Assembly (NCBI RefSeq): GCF_000812565.1
Contig: NZ_JTAM01000014.1
Location: forward strand, 62,001-126,000
Reading direction: 5' to 3'
Source of the DNA: Flammeovirga sp. OC4
GTDB taxonomy: Bacteria; Bacteroidota; Bacteroidia; Cytophagales; Flammeovirgaceae
DNA length: 64,000 nt
Part shown: piece by piece, positions 50,739-59,701 of the stretch
How positions within the stretch are numbered: the first letter of the stretch is position 1
Layout: every line of letters starts with the position of its first letter
Position numbers and translations under genes: made by a program
Notes under the pieces: model-generated
What the model saw: the letters and a program-made list of their open reading frames with translations, nothing else
What the model was told of the DNA's origin: nothing
Database searches by the model: none

Positions 50739-50777
50739 CATTTATAATACCAAACATGAAATTTTTAGTCATTAATA

Positions 50778-51869
50778 ATGAAAAAGACATACATAAGTTT
50801 TTCAATTTTAATTTTTTCGTTCTTAGTTAATCCATTATTCGCTCAATCAAAAATTGTGTTCGATTCATTAGTTCATGACTTCGGAGATATTAAAGAAGAA
50901 GATGGAGATGCTGAAGCAATCTTTGATTTCACAAACCAAGGAAATAAGCCATTACAATTGAAAAGCGTAAAAGCAAGTTGTGGGTGCACCACACCCAATT
51001 GGTCTACTGAAGACATAGCTGTCAATGGCAAAGGGTATGTACAGGTAAGTTATTCCACTAAAAATAGACCTGGACCATTTACTAAAACAATATCAGTGAG
51101 AACAAATGGTAACCCACAAGTATTGGTATTAACCATTAAAGGAAATGTGATCCCAAGACCGAAAGGCCCTAAAGATTGGTACCCTCACGAAATTGGTAAT
51201 TTGAGATTTAAAACTACTCATATTTTATTCGGGAATATTCTAAATACACAGAAAGATACAGTCTCTACTGTTATTTATAATCAAGGTATCGCTCCTGTTA
51301 AACTGAAGTTTGATGAAGTAAAAGTGCCTGATTACATCAAAGTGTGGGGGACAAAAGATAAATTGAGTATTAACGATACAGCAACGGTGTATATCAGTTA
51401 TGATGCTTCAATGAAAGATGATTATGGCTACTTATTTGAGTATTTCCAATTGCCTACATCTGATTTAGAATCTCCTAAAAAACGTATCAATATTAGTGCA
51501 CATATTAAGGAAGATTTTTCAAGTTTAGCTGAGGATGGAAGCACACCGACAGTTGAATTTGATAAAAAAGTACAGCAATTGGGGGAAATGAAAGCGTTGG
51601 ATAAAAAATCTGTTGCATTTACCATTTCTAATAAAGGAACATCTGAGTTGATCCTTAGAAAAGTAAAAGCAAGTTGTGGTTGTACTGCTACAAAGCCTCA
51701 AAAAACAACCTTAGCCCCAGGTGAAAGCACCAAATTAGATGTTACATTTACAGCAGGTAATTACAACCGTCAAGTAAAAAAGTCAATTACAATTATTACG
51801 AATGATCCTAAAAAACCTGAGAGTACACTGTATATAGAAGCAGATGTGAAATCTACAGAAGGAAATTAA
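50778..51869 (+). CDS. Exported protein with two DUF1573 domains
   Basis: The 363-residue protein has a signal peptide (SFSILIFSFLVNPLFAQ) and two DUF1573 Ig-like domains. Each has the diagnostic segment KASCGCT (residues ~70 and ~305) preceded by FTNQGNKPL or ISNKGTSEL. A less conserved region lies between them (residues ~130-250). DUF1573 proteins resemble ASPM-SPD2-Hydin folds; their role in Bacteroidota is not established. The Cys pair in each domain may form disulfides. It is the first gene of an operon with the next two. Confidence 0.88.
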   Translation: MKKTYISFSILIFSFLVNPLFAQSKIVFDSLVHDFGDIKEEDGDAEAIFDFTNQGNKPLQLKSVKASCGCTTPNWSTEDIAVNGKGYVQVSYSTKNRPGPFTKTISVRTNGNPQVLVLTIKGNVIPRPKGPKDWYPHEIGNLRFKTTHILFGNILNTQKDTVSTVIYNQGIAPVKLKFDEVKVPDYIKVWGTKDKLSINDTATVYISYDASMKDDYGYLFEYFQLPTSDLESPKKRINISAHIKEDFSSLAEDGSTPTVEFDKKVQQLGEMKALDKKSVAFTISNKGTSELILRKVKASCGCTATKPQKTTLAPGESTKLDVTFTAGNYNRQVKKSITIITNDPKKPESTLYIEADVKSTEGN

Positions 51870-51872
51870 ACA

Positions 51873-52775
51873 ATGACAAATAAATTAAAAGTATTAGTAG
51901 GAGTAAACCTATTGCTGATAGCGGCTATAGGTTTCTCTTTTGTTGATTTTTCAACAGCAAGCAAACCAGAAAATCTTACTTTTTTTAAGGTTGAACACTT
52001 AGGTGATATCACTCAATTTGATATTGATGGTCATTCTATTCAGAAATTAGAAGATGGACGATGGGTGATGGATCAAAATATTGATTTATCTCCTCAAAAA
52101 GTAGGACGTTTATTTCAAACTGTACAACAAACACGTATTGTAGAAAGCAAGGATAGAGTCATTGAAGGAGGTAAAGATGTTGTCATCTATATTTCTAATG
52201 TTCCAGTGATCACTGCCAAAATCCAATCCGAAAGTGATATTGTTTCTTACGGAGAAATCAATGGCGAAACGTATGCTATTGAAATACCGGGACAGTTTGT
52301 AAACTTAGAAGAAATATTTTCACCGACTAAGGCAGAATGGAGAGATAAAACAATATTTAGAACGTCATGGAAAACATTGAAAACTTTTGATTTGCAGTAT
52401 GATAGAAATCCTGAGAATGATGTATTAATTTCATTTGAAGATCCTTTTTACAATGTTAGAGGCGTTAATCTTTTAGATTCGGCTGCTGTCTATCAATTTG
52501 TTAGTTCCCTGCCTAAAACACAAGGATCTAACTTTGAAGTGAGAAATTCTTTCATTGCAGATACAGTTTCAAAATATAAACCATTCTGTAAAGTGAAAAT
52601 GGAAGACCTAATACCTGCCTACAATGTAGAAGTAGGGATTTATCCATTCCAAAATAAGGTTTTTGCTTATTTCCCGAAAACAAAAGAAGTAGCTGAAATT
52701 GACACAAAACAGATTCAAGATGTCTTGGTGTCATGGCACTTTTTTGATGCAAATGATCCTCGAAAAAGAAAATAA
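51873..52775 (+). CDS. Membrane-anchored protein, possibly DUF4340-like
   Basis: The 300-residue protein has one N-terminal membrane segment or signal anchor (LKVLVGVNLLLIAAIGFSFV). The exported part has paired beta units (FFKVEHLGDITQFDIDGHSI, LEDGRWVMDQNIDLSPQKV; then TFDLQYDRNPENDVLISFED), similar to the DUF4340 pattern of W-x-[LM] followed by a short helix and cut-off. The family match is tentative. It starts four bases after the DUF1573 stop and ends four bases before murI, so it is tightly operonic. Confidence 0.6.
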   Translation: MTNKLKVLVGVNLLLIAAIGFSFVDFSTASKPENLTFFKVEHLGDITQFDIDGHSIQKLEDGRWVMDQNIDLSPQKVGRLFQTVQQTRIVESKDRVIEGGKDVVIYISNVPVITAKIQSESDIVSYGEINGETYAIEIPGQFVNLEEIFSPTKAEWRDKTIFRTSWKTLKTFDLQYDRNPENDVLISFEDPFYNVRGVNLLDSAAVYQFVSSLPKTQGSNFEVRNSFIADTVSKYKPFCKVKMEDLIPAYNVEVGIYPFQNKVFAYFPKTKEVAEIDTKQIQDVLVSWHFFDANDPRKRK

Positions 52776-52778
52776 ATT

Positions 52779-53555
52779 ATGATTGCTTTCTTTGATTCTG
52801 GGTTGGGTGGTTTATCTGTGTGGAAAACGTATTATCAGCAAGTCCCAGAACAGTCTATGCTTTACTTTGCAGACCAAAAGTATATTCCTTATGGTTCTAA
52901 GACAAAGGAAGAATTACTTGACCGTGCAATTAAAATCACTGACTTTCTAATTTCAAAAGGGGCAACCATAATTGTTGTGGCTTGTAACACTGCAACTGCT
53001 GCAGTGATTAAGCTATTAAGAGAGAAATATGCCATCCCTTTTGTGGGAATGGAGCCAGCAATTAAGCCAGCAGCAATGTCTTCTAAAACAAAGACGATTG
53101 GAGTATTGGCTACGGAAGGAACTTTTTCAGGAGAGTTATTCCAACAAACTAAAGAAAAATTCACGAAAGGTGTAAATGTTATTATTCAGCCAGGTTATGG
53201 AATGGTGGAGTTGGTAGAAGAAGGCTTGATGAGAACACCAAAAGCAAAAGAATTATTAATGCCTTTGGTTCACCCGATGCTCAAAGAGAATGTGGATCAT
53301 ATTGTTTTAGGTTGTACCCACTATCCGTTCCTCAAAGAAGATATTCAGGAAATAGTGGGGAAAAATGTTGAGTTGATAGATCCTTCTCCAGCAGTAGTAA
53401 AACAGATTATTAGGTTGATGCCTGAACTCGTCTTGGATAAGGCTGCAAAGTATCAATTCTACACATCGAGTTCTGATTTAAAGTCTTTTCAGAATGGTGT
53501 AGAAAAACTTATTGGACAGAATACAAATGTTGATTATCAATCATTTGATTTATAA
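52779..53555 (+). CDS. murI: Glutamate racemase
   Basis: A 258-residue cofactor-independent racemase that supplies D-glutamate for peptidoglycan. Both catalytic cysteines are in conserved motifs: VACNTATAAV and LGCTHYPFL. The N-terminal FFDSGLGGLSV and the substrate motif LYFADQKYIPYGSKTKEEL are also present. It is the last gene of the DUF1573 operon, which hints that the two upstream exported proteins might have wall-related roles. Confidence 0.96.
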   Translation: MIAFFDSGLGGLSVWKTYYQQVPEQSMLYFADQKYIPYGSKTKEELLDRAIKITDFLISKGATIIVVACNTATAAVIKLLREKYAIPFVGMEPAIKPAAMSSKTKTIGVLATEGTFSGELFQQTKEKFTKGVNVIIQPGYGMVELVEEGLMRTPKAKELLMPLVHPMLKENVDHIVLGCTHYPFLKEDIQEIVGKNVELIDPSPAVVKQIIRLMPELVLDKAAKYQFYTSSSDLKSFQNGVEKLIGQNTNVDYQSFDL

Positions 53556-53575
53556 TAGAATCTTAAATAAGTAGG

Positions 53576-53605
53576 AGGGTAGGTGATAAATCTGCCCTTT
53601 TCCTT
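53576..53605 (+). terminator. Probable terminator after murI
   Basis: AGGGTAG pairs with CTGCCCT (one G-U), followed by a T-rich run. Confidence 0.6.
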
Positions 53606-53749
53606 TTCCTTCAATTGTACTTTACTCCATAGGAAATAGATAAAGACCAATACTTGTAGTATAGGTTGTTGCTCTTTATTAACTAAATTTCATTTCATCT
53701 TATCATTAAATGGGCGAAATTTCGATCGTTAAACCTACACTTATTAGAA

Positions 53750-55318
53750 ATGAAAAAATTATCAACCTATACCATTTTATCTACCTTATTATTTCACTTA
53801 CCTTTTGCATTTATTTATGCTCAATCGCCAAAAGAGAAAGGACTAAAGGCAATAGACGAAGGAACAATAGCTTCTACCATTACTTATCTTTCCTCAGATT
53901 GGATGGAAGGTAGAGAGGCCGGGAGACCTGGAGCCTACAAATCAGCTGAATACTTGGCGAGCATGTTCGAATTTATGGGGTTGGAACCTGCTGGTGATGT
54001 TATTAATGGTCAACCAACTTATTTTCAGTCCTTTGACGTGTTAGAATACAAAGCAGCGGAAGAACAACATCTTTCAATAAAAAATAGTAAAGGACAGGAG
54101 TTTACATTCACCAATCATACAGATTTTGAAGTTAAAGCGGCTCCGACTAGCATAAATGGTAGCGGAAACCTTATATTTGTAGGTTACGGGCTACAGGTTG
54201 ACTCTCTGGGCTACGATGATTTCTATGAAAAGAGTAAACTTCAAGGGAAAATATGGGTGAGGCTTAAGGGTATACCTCAGGAAGGACAAATTGCTAATTC
54301 ACTGAAGGGAGTACCACAAAAGCAAATCCATAAATTAAAAGAACAATTGGCAAACAAATATGATGCATTGGCGATTATCGAAATTGAATTTAATGGATAC
54401 TTACCTCAGCATGCACACAATATTCCTTTTAGATATAATAGGAAATATTATGAGGGAGATCGACCACTACCTTCATTTTATGACACAAGGATATACAGTC
54501 CTGTAACAAAACAGAGTACAATACCTCCTGTTTTTATGGGGGGAGAATATATCATGGCTTCTTTGGTAGCAAAAGAGGAAGTTCAAAAATATGAAACATC
54601 AATTGGTACTAAAAAGCTACATAAAGTACCACTTTTAGCATCTTCAGCTTCTTTCCAAGCGAATGCTGATGTAGAAAGAATCAGAGTTAGGAATGTATTA
54701 GCAAAAATCGAAGGTACTATGCCTGATAGTGTAGTGATGATTGGTGCTCATTATGATCACCTTGGAAAACGCGAAGGGTACATTTGGAATGGTGCTGATG
54801 ATAATGCTTCTGGTGTTGCAGCCATATTAGGGATTGCTAAGGCAGCGAAGGCTACGGAGGTAGCACCAAAGAAAACATTACTTTTTGCAGCTTGGACAGC
54901 TGAGGAAAAAGGACTACATGGCTCAAAAAACTTCTTGAGAACCTTTGAAGATAAATCTCAAATCAAAATGTATTTGAACTTTGACATGATCGGCAGAAGA
55001 GGGGACTGGCATACAGCAGATAATCAGGTGAGTTTTATTTATAATGAAAACTCTCCATCGACATGGAAGATCAATGCTCAAAATATTGAAAAGTACAATA
55101 TCAACCTTGAAATGTTTGAAGGAAAAACCAAACAAGGAGAAGCAGCAGGATCTGATAATGTGAATTTTGATAAAGAAGGAATTCCGTATTTCTGGTACCA
55201 TACCGGAGGACATGAAGATTATCATCAAGTTTCAGATCATGCAGATAAGATTATGATGGATAAGGCAGCAGAAATCACAAAATTAAGCTTTTTGAATATT
55301 TGGGATATGGCACAGTAA
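53750..55318 (+). CDS. Exported M28-family zinc metallopeptidase
   Basis: The 522-residue protein has a signal peptide (LSTYTILSTLLFHLPFAF). A PA-like inserted domain (residues ~100-320) precedes the M28 core. Metal ligands appear in order: His in GAHYDHLG, Asp in NGADDNASG, the Glu pair in WTAEEKGLHGS, Asp in NFDMIGRRG, and the late His in HQVSDHADKI. M28 enzymes are aminopeptidases or carboxypeptidases that need two zinc ions. It is likely periplasmic or secreted for peptide use. No T9SS sorting domain is present. A short upstream frame at 53710 is not counted. Confidence 0.92.
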   Translation: MKKLSTYTILSTLLFHLPFAFIYAQSPKEKGLKAIDEGTIASTITYLSSDWMEGREAGRPGAYKSAEYLASMFEFMGLEPAGDVINGQPTYFQSFDVLEYKAAEEQHLSIKNSKGQEFTFTNHTDFEVKAAPTSINGSGNLIFVGYGLQVDSLGYDDFYEKSKLQGKIWVRLKGIPQEGQIANSLKGVPQKQIHKLKEQLANKYDALAIIEIEFNGYLPQHAHNIPFRYNRKYYEGDRPLPSFYDTRIYSPVTKQSTIPPVFMGGEYIMASLVAKEEVQKYETSIGTKKLHKVPLLASSASFQANADVERIRVRNVLAKIEGTMPDSVVMIGAHYDHLGKREGYIWNGADDNASGVAAILGIAKAAKATEVAPKKTLLFAAWTAEEKGLHGSKNFLRTFEDKSQIKMYLNFDMIGRRGDWHTADNQVSFIYNENSPSTWKINAQNIEKYNINLEMFEGKTKQGEAAGSDNVNFDKEGIPYFWYHTGGHEDYHQVSDHADKIMMDKAAEITKLSFLNIWDMAQ

Positions 55319-55341
55319 AAGTCAGTTTTTCATTATATATA

Positions 55342-55387
55342 AAAGAGTCACTCTACCATAGTTAAACGATGAGAGAGTGACTCTTTT
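55342..55387. terminator. Bidirectional terminator, M28 peptidase / 191-aa gene
   Basis: AAAGAGTCACTCT pairs with AGAGTGACTCTTT, 13 bp around a 20-base loop, with T on both outer sides. Confidence 0.85.
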
Positions 55388-55406
55388 TATTTTGAAGTTG
55401 GAGGTA

Positions 55407-55982
55407 TTACCCCTTTTGAGCAAGCATTTCCATTTCTTCGTCCATTTTAGCCTTTTCTTTAAGCTGTTTAATTTTTTCTTTCTGTGCTTTTTTTACAGCT
55501 TTCCATTCTTTACCACTTACCACATGGGTTTTATCAGCAGTCTTCATCGTTAAAATAGCTTGTGTAGTAGGAATTGGAGCTACAGCACAGAAAAGTGGAT
55601 TGGCAGCCACAGCAAGCGTCCAACCTGCCACAGCAAAAGTCTGGGATGTTCGTGACTTCTTGTATCTTTTGGTATTATAGTATTCTAAAACATGTCCATC
55701 TAATTCTTGAATCATAAGGTTGTATTCTTCAATAAAATCAGCTGTTTTATCATAAGTATCTAATGATTCATAGCGGACGAAATCAATTTCGTGTGCAGGT
55801 ATTTTGTGGTATTCTTTATTTCTTTTGTATACAATTTCTGTAGGAGTTGATTTTTTTTGTTTCAATTCAGCTTTAGTGATAGAAATAAGATCTCCATTTT
55901 TCATATGGAGATTGATATTATCAGCTTCTGTTGGAATTGATATAGCAGAAACTATAGCTTGTGTGATGACGGCAATAGGCAT
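55407..55982 (-). CDS. Hypothetical protein with a central hydrophobic segment
   Basis: A 191-residue protein with no recognised family. The N third has a beta pattern (NINLHMKNGDLISITKAELK, EIVYKRNKEYHKIPAHEIDF) seen in proteins that handle cell-surface stress. A hydrophobic stretch (TFAVAGWTLAVAANPLFCAVAPIP) is near residue 120. The last 30 residues are a charged coiled-coil-like helix (KKAQKEKIKQLKEKAKMDEE). No clear signal peptide. It stands alone. Confidence 0.6.
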   Translation of the reverse strand: MPIAVITQAIVSAISIPTEADNINLHMKNGDLISITKAELKQKKSTPTEIVYKRNKEYHKIPAHEIDFVRYESLDTYDKTADFIEEYNLMIQELDGHVLEYYNTKRYKKSRTSQTFAVAGWTLAVAANPLFCAVAPIPTTQAILTMKTADKTHVVSGKEWKAVKKAQKEKIKQLKEKAKMDEEMEMLAQKG

Positions 55983-56298
55983 AGATAACTCAATTTAATT
56001 GTTTATGATATTTTATTTAAGTATACGTACAATGTACGATGTGTAACAATGTGTATTGGTTCAAAAACTTTACTTAAAAGCTCAAAATTGTTTTTATAAT
56101 ATAATTTTTGATTTATTTATTCTAAATAATTAAAAAGGTAGATGTTAAACAAATTACTTTAATTTCAATAACATATTTTCGATAAAAAAGCACTAAAGTT
56201 CTTGTTGAACATTTTTTGATGTAGGTTGACCATTTTTTGAAGGCAATACAAAGTCCGATTTGATTCCTTTGTAATAGACTAAAAAACGAGAATCAGAT
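55983..56298. other. Divergent promoter region between the 191-aa gene and the sulfatase
   Basis: AT-rich and non-coding. Its right part carries the 15-bp direct repeats listed separately and a promoter-like TTCCTTTG at 56264-56271. Confidence 0.5.
56205..56240 (+). promoter_or_regulatory. Tandem 15-bp direct repeat upstream of the sulfatase
   Basis: TTGAACATTTTTTGA (56205-56219) and TTGACCATTTTTTGA (56226-56240) differ at one base and are 21 bases apart, two helical turns. The second copy ends where the -33 region of the sulfatase promoter would begin. This is the usual layout of an AraC-type activator site. The only AraC gene in the window is the convergent neighbour at 58645-59619. Confidence 0.6.
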
Positions 56299-58629
56299 AT
56301 GAAAAAAATTACTTCAAAAATGATTTGTGGACTATTCAGTATGTTCACACTTTTAGTGGTAAATGTCTTTGCACAAGAACAATTACCCAAACCCATTCAA
56401 GAATTTAAAGGTAAAATTGGAAGGACTTATGCAGAAGCAGAAGCTGATTATCCTCAGCCTGTTAAGTCTGCAGAAGGTGCTCCTAACGTGATCGTGGTGA
56501 TGTTGGATGATGTTGGATTTGGTCAAAGTTCAACTTTTGGAGGTCCAGTCGAGATGGACAACCTTGATCAACTTGCAGACGAAGGCCTAACATATACAAG
56601 GTTCCATACCACCGGTATGTGTAGTCCAACTCGTGCTGCTTTACTAACAGGTAAAAACCACCATGAGGCTGGTTTCGGAGTGATCTCTGAGTTGTCAACA
56701 GGTTTTCCAGGCTACAATAGTATCTGGCCTGACGATGCCGCTTCAATTGCTCAAATCTTACAAGGCAACGGTTACAGTACTTCTGTTTTTGGTAAATGGC
56801 ACAACACACCGACTTGGGAAGTAACAGCCAATGGACCATTTGACCGTTGGCCAACAGGTTTAGGTTTTGATTATTTCTATGGATTCAATGGAGGTGAAAC
56901 AAGCCAGTACGAGCCAGATTTATATAGAAATACAACTCCGGTAGATCAACCTTATTCTCCAGAAGAAGGATATCATTTGACAGAAGATTTGGCTAATGAC
57001 GCGATTCGTTGGATGAAAACACAAAAATCAAACAACCCTGATCAGCCATTCTTCTTATACTTTTCTACAGGCGCAGCCCATTCCCCATTACAAGCACCAA
57101 AAGCGTTTATTGATAAATACAAAGGAAAGTTTGATAATGGATGGGATGCAATGCGTGAGGAGACGTTTAACCGTCAAAAAGAGATGGGAATCATTCCTGA
57201 AAATACAAAACTCACTGAAAGACCAGACGTGTTAGAAGCATGGGATTCGTATTCAGAAGAAGAAAGAAAAGTACTTGCTCGTCAGATGGAAGTATATGCT
57301 GGATTCTTAGATCATACTGATCACTATGTAGGCGAAGTTTTAAAAACAGCGAAAAGCTTACCTGGTGGAGAAAACACCATTGTGATTTATATTGTGGGTG
57401 ATAACGGTCCTTCTGCTGAAGGAAGTATGACAGGAACAAGTAATGTGTACACTGCTTATAATGGCCTTGGTGGAGAATCGTTCGAATACCAATTAAATGA
57501 GCTAGATGAGTGGGGATCTCCAAGTACAGAACCACACTATGCAGTATCATGGGCATGGGCAGGGTCATCACCTTTCAAATGGATGAAACGTGTACCTTCT
57601 CACTTTGGAGGAACAAGAAATGGTTTAGTTATTTCTTGGCCGGAAGGCATCAAAACTAAAGGTGAAAAAAGAACGCAGTTCCACCATGTATCAGACATTA
57701 CGCCGACAATCCTTGAAATTACAGGAATTGAGCAACCTAAAATGGTCAAAGGTTTTGAACAATCAGAGATGTCAGGTGTGAGTATGGCCTATACTTTTAA
57801 AGAGGAACACGCTAAAGGTCAAAAAACTACACAATACTTTGAGATCGAAGGATCAAGAGCCATTTATCATGATGGTTGGGTAGCATGTGCATTCCACGGT
57901 ATTCCTTGGCAATTGACAGGTTCAAAAGATTTTGATGAAACAAAATGGGAGCTTTATCATATTGAGGAGGATTTTTCTCAAGCAGTAGATTTAGCCGATA
58001 AATACCCTGAAAAAGTAAAGGAATTAAAAGCATTATTCGAAAGTGAAGCGGCATCGAAAGATGTATATCCAATGGATGACCGTTTCGTAGAAAGAGTGGT
58101 GAACCCTGATCGTCCATCAATCAACAATGCAAGAAAGAAATTTACTTATTATGGAGTAACTGAAAGAGTTACCAACAGTGCATCCCCAAGAACACCAAGT
58201 AGAAATCATGATATTGAAGTGAAATTGAATCACAAAAAATCAGATGAAGGAGTTTTGGTAACAGATGGAGGTTTTGAAGCAGGTTATTCACTTTACATCA
58301 AAGACAACCGATTATATTATACGTATAACTTCTTTGATCAGAAGTATACCAATATCATTTCAGAGATTGAATTGCCTGAAGGTGACCTGATACTCAAAGC
58401 AGTGTATGACCAAGTTTCAGGACAAAGAGGAGGTGCTGCTAAAGTTACTTTGATGCTTGGTGACAAAGTAATTGGTGAAGGAGGTATTCCTAAGACAGTA
58501 CCTGTACAATACAGTGCAACTTCAACTTTTGATGTAGGAAAAAACACGGGTTCTAGCCCGTCACAATTATATCACGGAGACTTCACTTACACTGGAGAGA
58601 TTCAGTTGGTGGAAGTGACATTACAATAA
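56299..58629 (+). CDS. Secreted arylsulfatase, type I (formylglycine)
   Basis: The 776-residue protein has a signal peptide (MFTLLVVNVFAQ) and the S1 sulfatase core. Metal ligands are in VIVVMLDDVGFGQ, and Cys108 in CSPTRAALLTGK is the site turned into formylglycine. GKWHNTP follows and VGDNGPSAEGS carries later ligands. About 150-200 residues at the C terminus form an extra beta-rich domain (YTYNFFDQKYTNIISEIELP, KVTLMLGDKVIGEGGIP). The enzyme needs a maturation enzyme not seen here. Marine Bacteroidota use such enzymes on sulfated algal glycans, but the substrate is not known. It is alone, with an AraC-type site in its promoter. Confidence 0.93.
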   Translation: MKKITSKMICGLFSMFTLLVVNVFAQEQLPKPIQEFKGKIGRTYAEAEADYPQPVKSAEGAPNVIVVMLDDVGFGQSSTFGGPVEMDNLDQLADEGLTYTRFHTTGMCSPTRAALLTGKNHHEAGFGVISELSTGFPGYNSIWPDDAASIAQILQGNGYSTSVFGKWHNTPTWEVTANGPFDRWPTGLGFDYFYGFNGGETSQYEPDLYRNTTPVDQPYSPEEGYHLTEDLANDAIRWMKTQKSNNPDQPFFLYFSTGAAHSPLQAPKAFIDKYKGKFDNGWDAMREETFNRQKEMGIIPENTKLTERPDVLEAWDSYSEEERKVLARQMEVYAGFLDHTDHYVGEVLKTAKSLPGGENTIVIYIVGDNGPSAEGSMTGTSNVYTAYNGLGGESFEYQLNELDEWGSPSTEPHYAVSWAWAGSSPFKWMKRVPSHFGGTRNGLVISWPEGIKTKGEKRTQFHHVSDITPTILEITGIEQPKMVKGFEQSEMSGVSMAYTFKEEHAKGQKTTQYFEIEGSRAIYHDGWVACAFHGIPWQLTGSKDFDETKWELYHIEEDFSQAVDLADKYPEKVKELKALFESEAASKDVYPMDDRFVERVVNPDRPSINNARKKFTYYGVTERVTNSASPRTPSRNHDIEVKLNHKKSDEGVLVTDGGFEAGYSLYIKDNRLYYTYNFFDQKYTNIISEIELPEGDLILKAVYDQVSGQRGGAAKVTLMLGDKVIGEGGIPKTVPVQYSATSTFDVGKNTGSSPSQLYHGDFTYTGEIQLVEVTLQ

Positions 58630-58639
58630 TACACCTTTC

Positions 58640-58668
58640 AGACTCTACTCATTTTGGGTAGAGTCTTT
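58640..58668 (+). terminator. Terminator of the sulfatase, overlapping the AraC gene end
   Basis: GACTCTAC (58641-58648) pairs with GTAGAGTC (58658-58665), followed by only three T, so termination may be partial. It overlaps the last codons of the AraC gene. Confidence 0.55.
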
Positions 58669-59619
58669 ACTTCTTAATTGATTGGGAGTCATCTGATATT
58701 CTTTTTTGAAAGCGGTTCCCAAATGTGCAACTGATACAAATCCCAAATCAATACTAATTGCTGTAATACTCTTATCAGAATATTTGATTTGTTGATAAGC
58801 TTCTTGCAAACGATGTTGATCAAAAAACTTCATCACTGTAGTTTGATAGACCGTAGAAAAGTCCCTTCTAAGTTTTGAAACGCTTAAATGGAAGTGTTTT
58901 GCAATTTCTTCTAACCTTGGCTTTTGACTGAAGTCTTCTAAAATATATTCCCTTACATTCAGCATTGTTTTATAATCTTCAGGGTGAAGCTTTATGTCTT
59001 GAAACTGATTTGGTCTCTGCTCTTTTAAAACTGTAAAAAGACGCCCAAGGATTTCGAATAATTTAGAAAGAAATATAGTCTTTTTGAATCTGTCTTTTTC
59101 ATTGAAAAATGATAATTCACGGATAATAGTGTCAATTTCAGGTATAGAGGGGTAATAGATATAACTGTTGATCACTCTATTTTTGAAATCCTCATAATCA
59201 GAATCTTCAATGAACCATGTTTTTAGAAAATCGATAGGACATTTTACCGCAAACCATTCATACCAAATGTTTGGATGAAGATGATTTTCATAAAGAAAAT
59301 TTACATCATAAATAAATATACCATTATTCACTGCGGCTTTTTGATTGTTTTTTTCATCAAAAACAGCTTGATAACCAATACGAATTGTGATGTAATCTTC
59401 TTTGTCAGTTCCAGTACTTTCGTAAGTGAGCCTTTCAGTACATTTCAACTTGACCAAACCCACAATAATATCATTAGGATAGTTGAAGTAAGTGGCTTTA
59501 CAATTGATCTTTTCATTGTCAATCACCATTGATTCCCCATTCCAATTCCCTCCATAGAGCTCACTGAGGTATTTATAGACTGACTGTGGTGTTATATCAT
59601 CTCCTTCTAACTTATGCAT
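58645..59619 (-). CDS. AraC-family transcriptional regulator
   Basis: The 324-residue protein ends in a standard AraC double helix-turn-helix (HFHLSVSKLRRDFSTVYQT, SITAISIDLGFVSVAHLGTA, FKKEYQMTPNQLR). The N-terminal ~200 residues (FNYPNDIIVGLVKLKC, IRIGYQAVFDEKNNQ) form an effector domain without a familiar name. It is convergent with the sulfatase, 15 bases apart stop to stop. The tandem 15-bp repeat in front of the sulfatase is a fair candidate for its site. Effector unknown. Confidence 0.88.
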   Translation of the reverse strand: MHKLEGDDITPQSVYKYLSELYGGNWNGESMVIDNEKINCKATYFNYPNDIIVGLVKLKCTERLTYESTGTDKEDYITIRIGYQAVFDEKNNQKAAVNNGIFIYDVNFLYENHLHPNIWYEWFAVKCPIDFLKTWFIEDSDYEDFKNRVINSYIYYPSIPEIDTIIRELSFFNEKDRFKKTIFLSKLFEILGRLFTVLKEQRPNQFQDIKLHPEDYKTMLNVREYILEDFSQKPRLEEIAKHFHLSVSKLRRDFSTVYQTTVMKFFDQHRLQEAYQQIKYSDKSITAISIDLGFVSVAHLGTAFKKEYQMTPNQLRSKDSTQNE

Positions 59620-59701
59620 ACTTGAATTTACAAAATTTAGAGTCTGAAAAAGAAGGTTTAAATATTCATTATCAAATTAAATTTAAGGTTATCTTATTCT
59701 A

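Noticed and set aside
53710-53913. Plus-strand frame of 67 codons at the M28 peptidase start
   Set aside because: It lies out of frame over the peptidase signal peptide and has no protein-like features.
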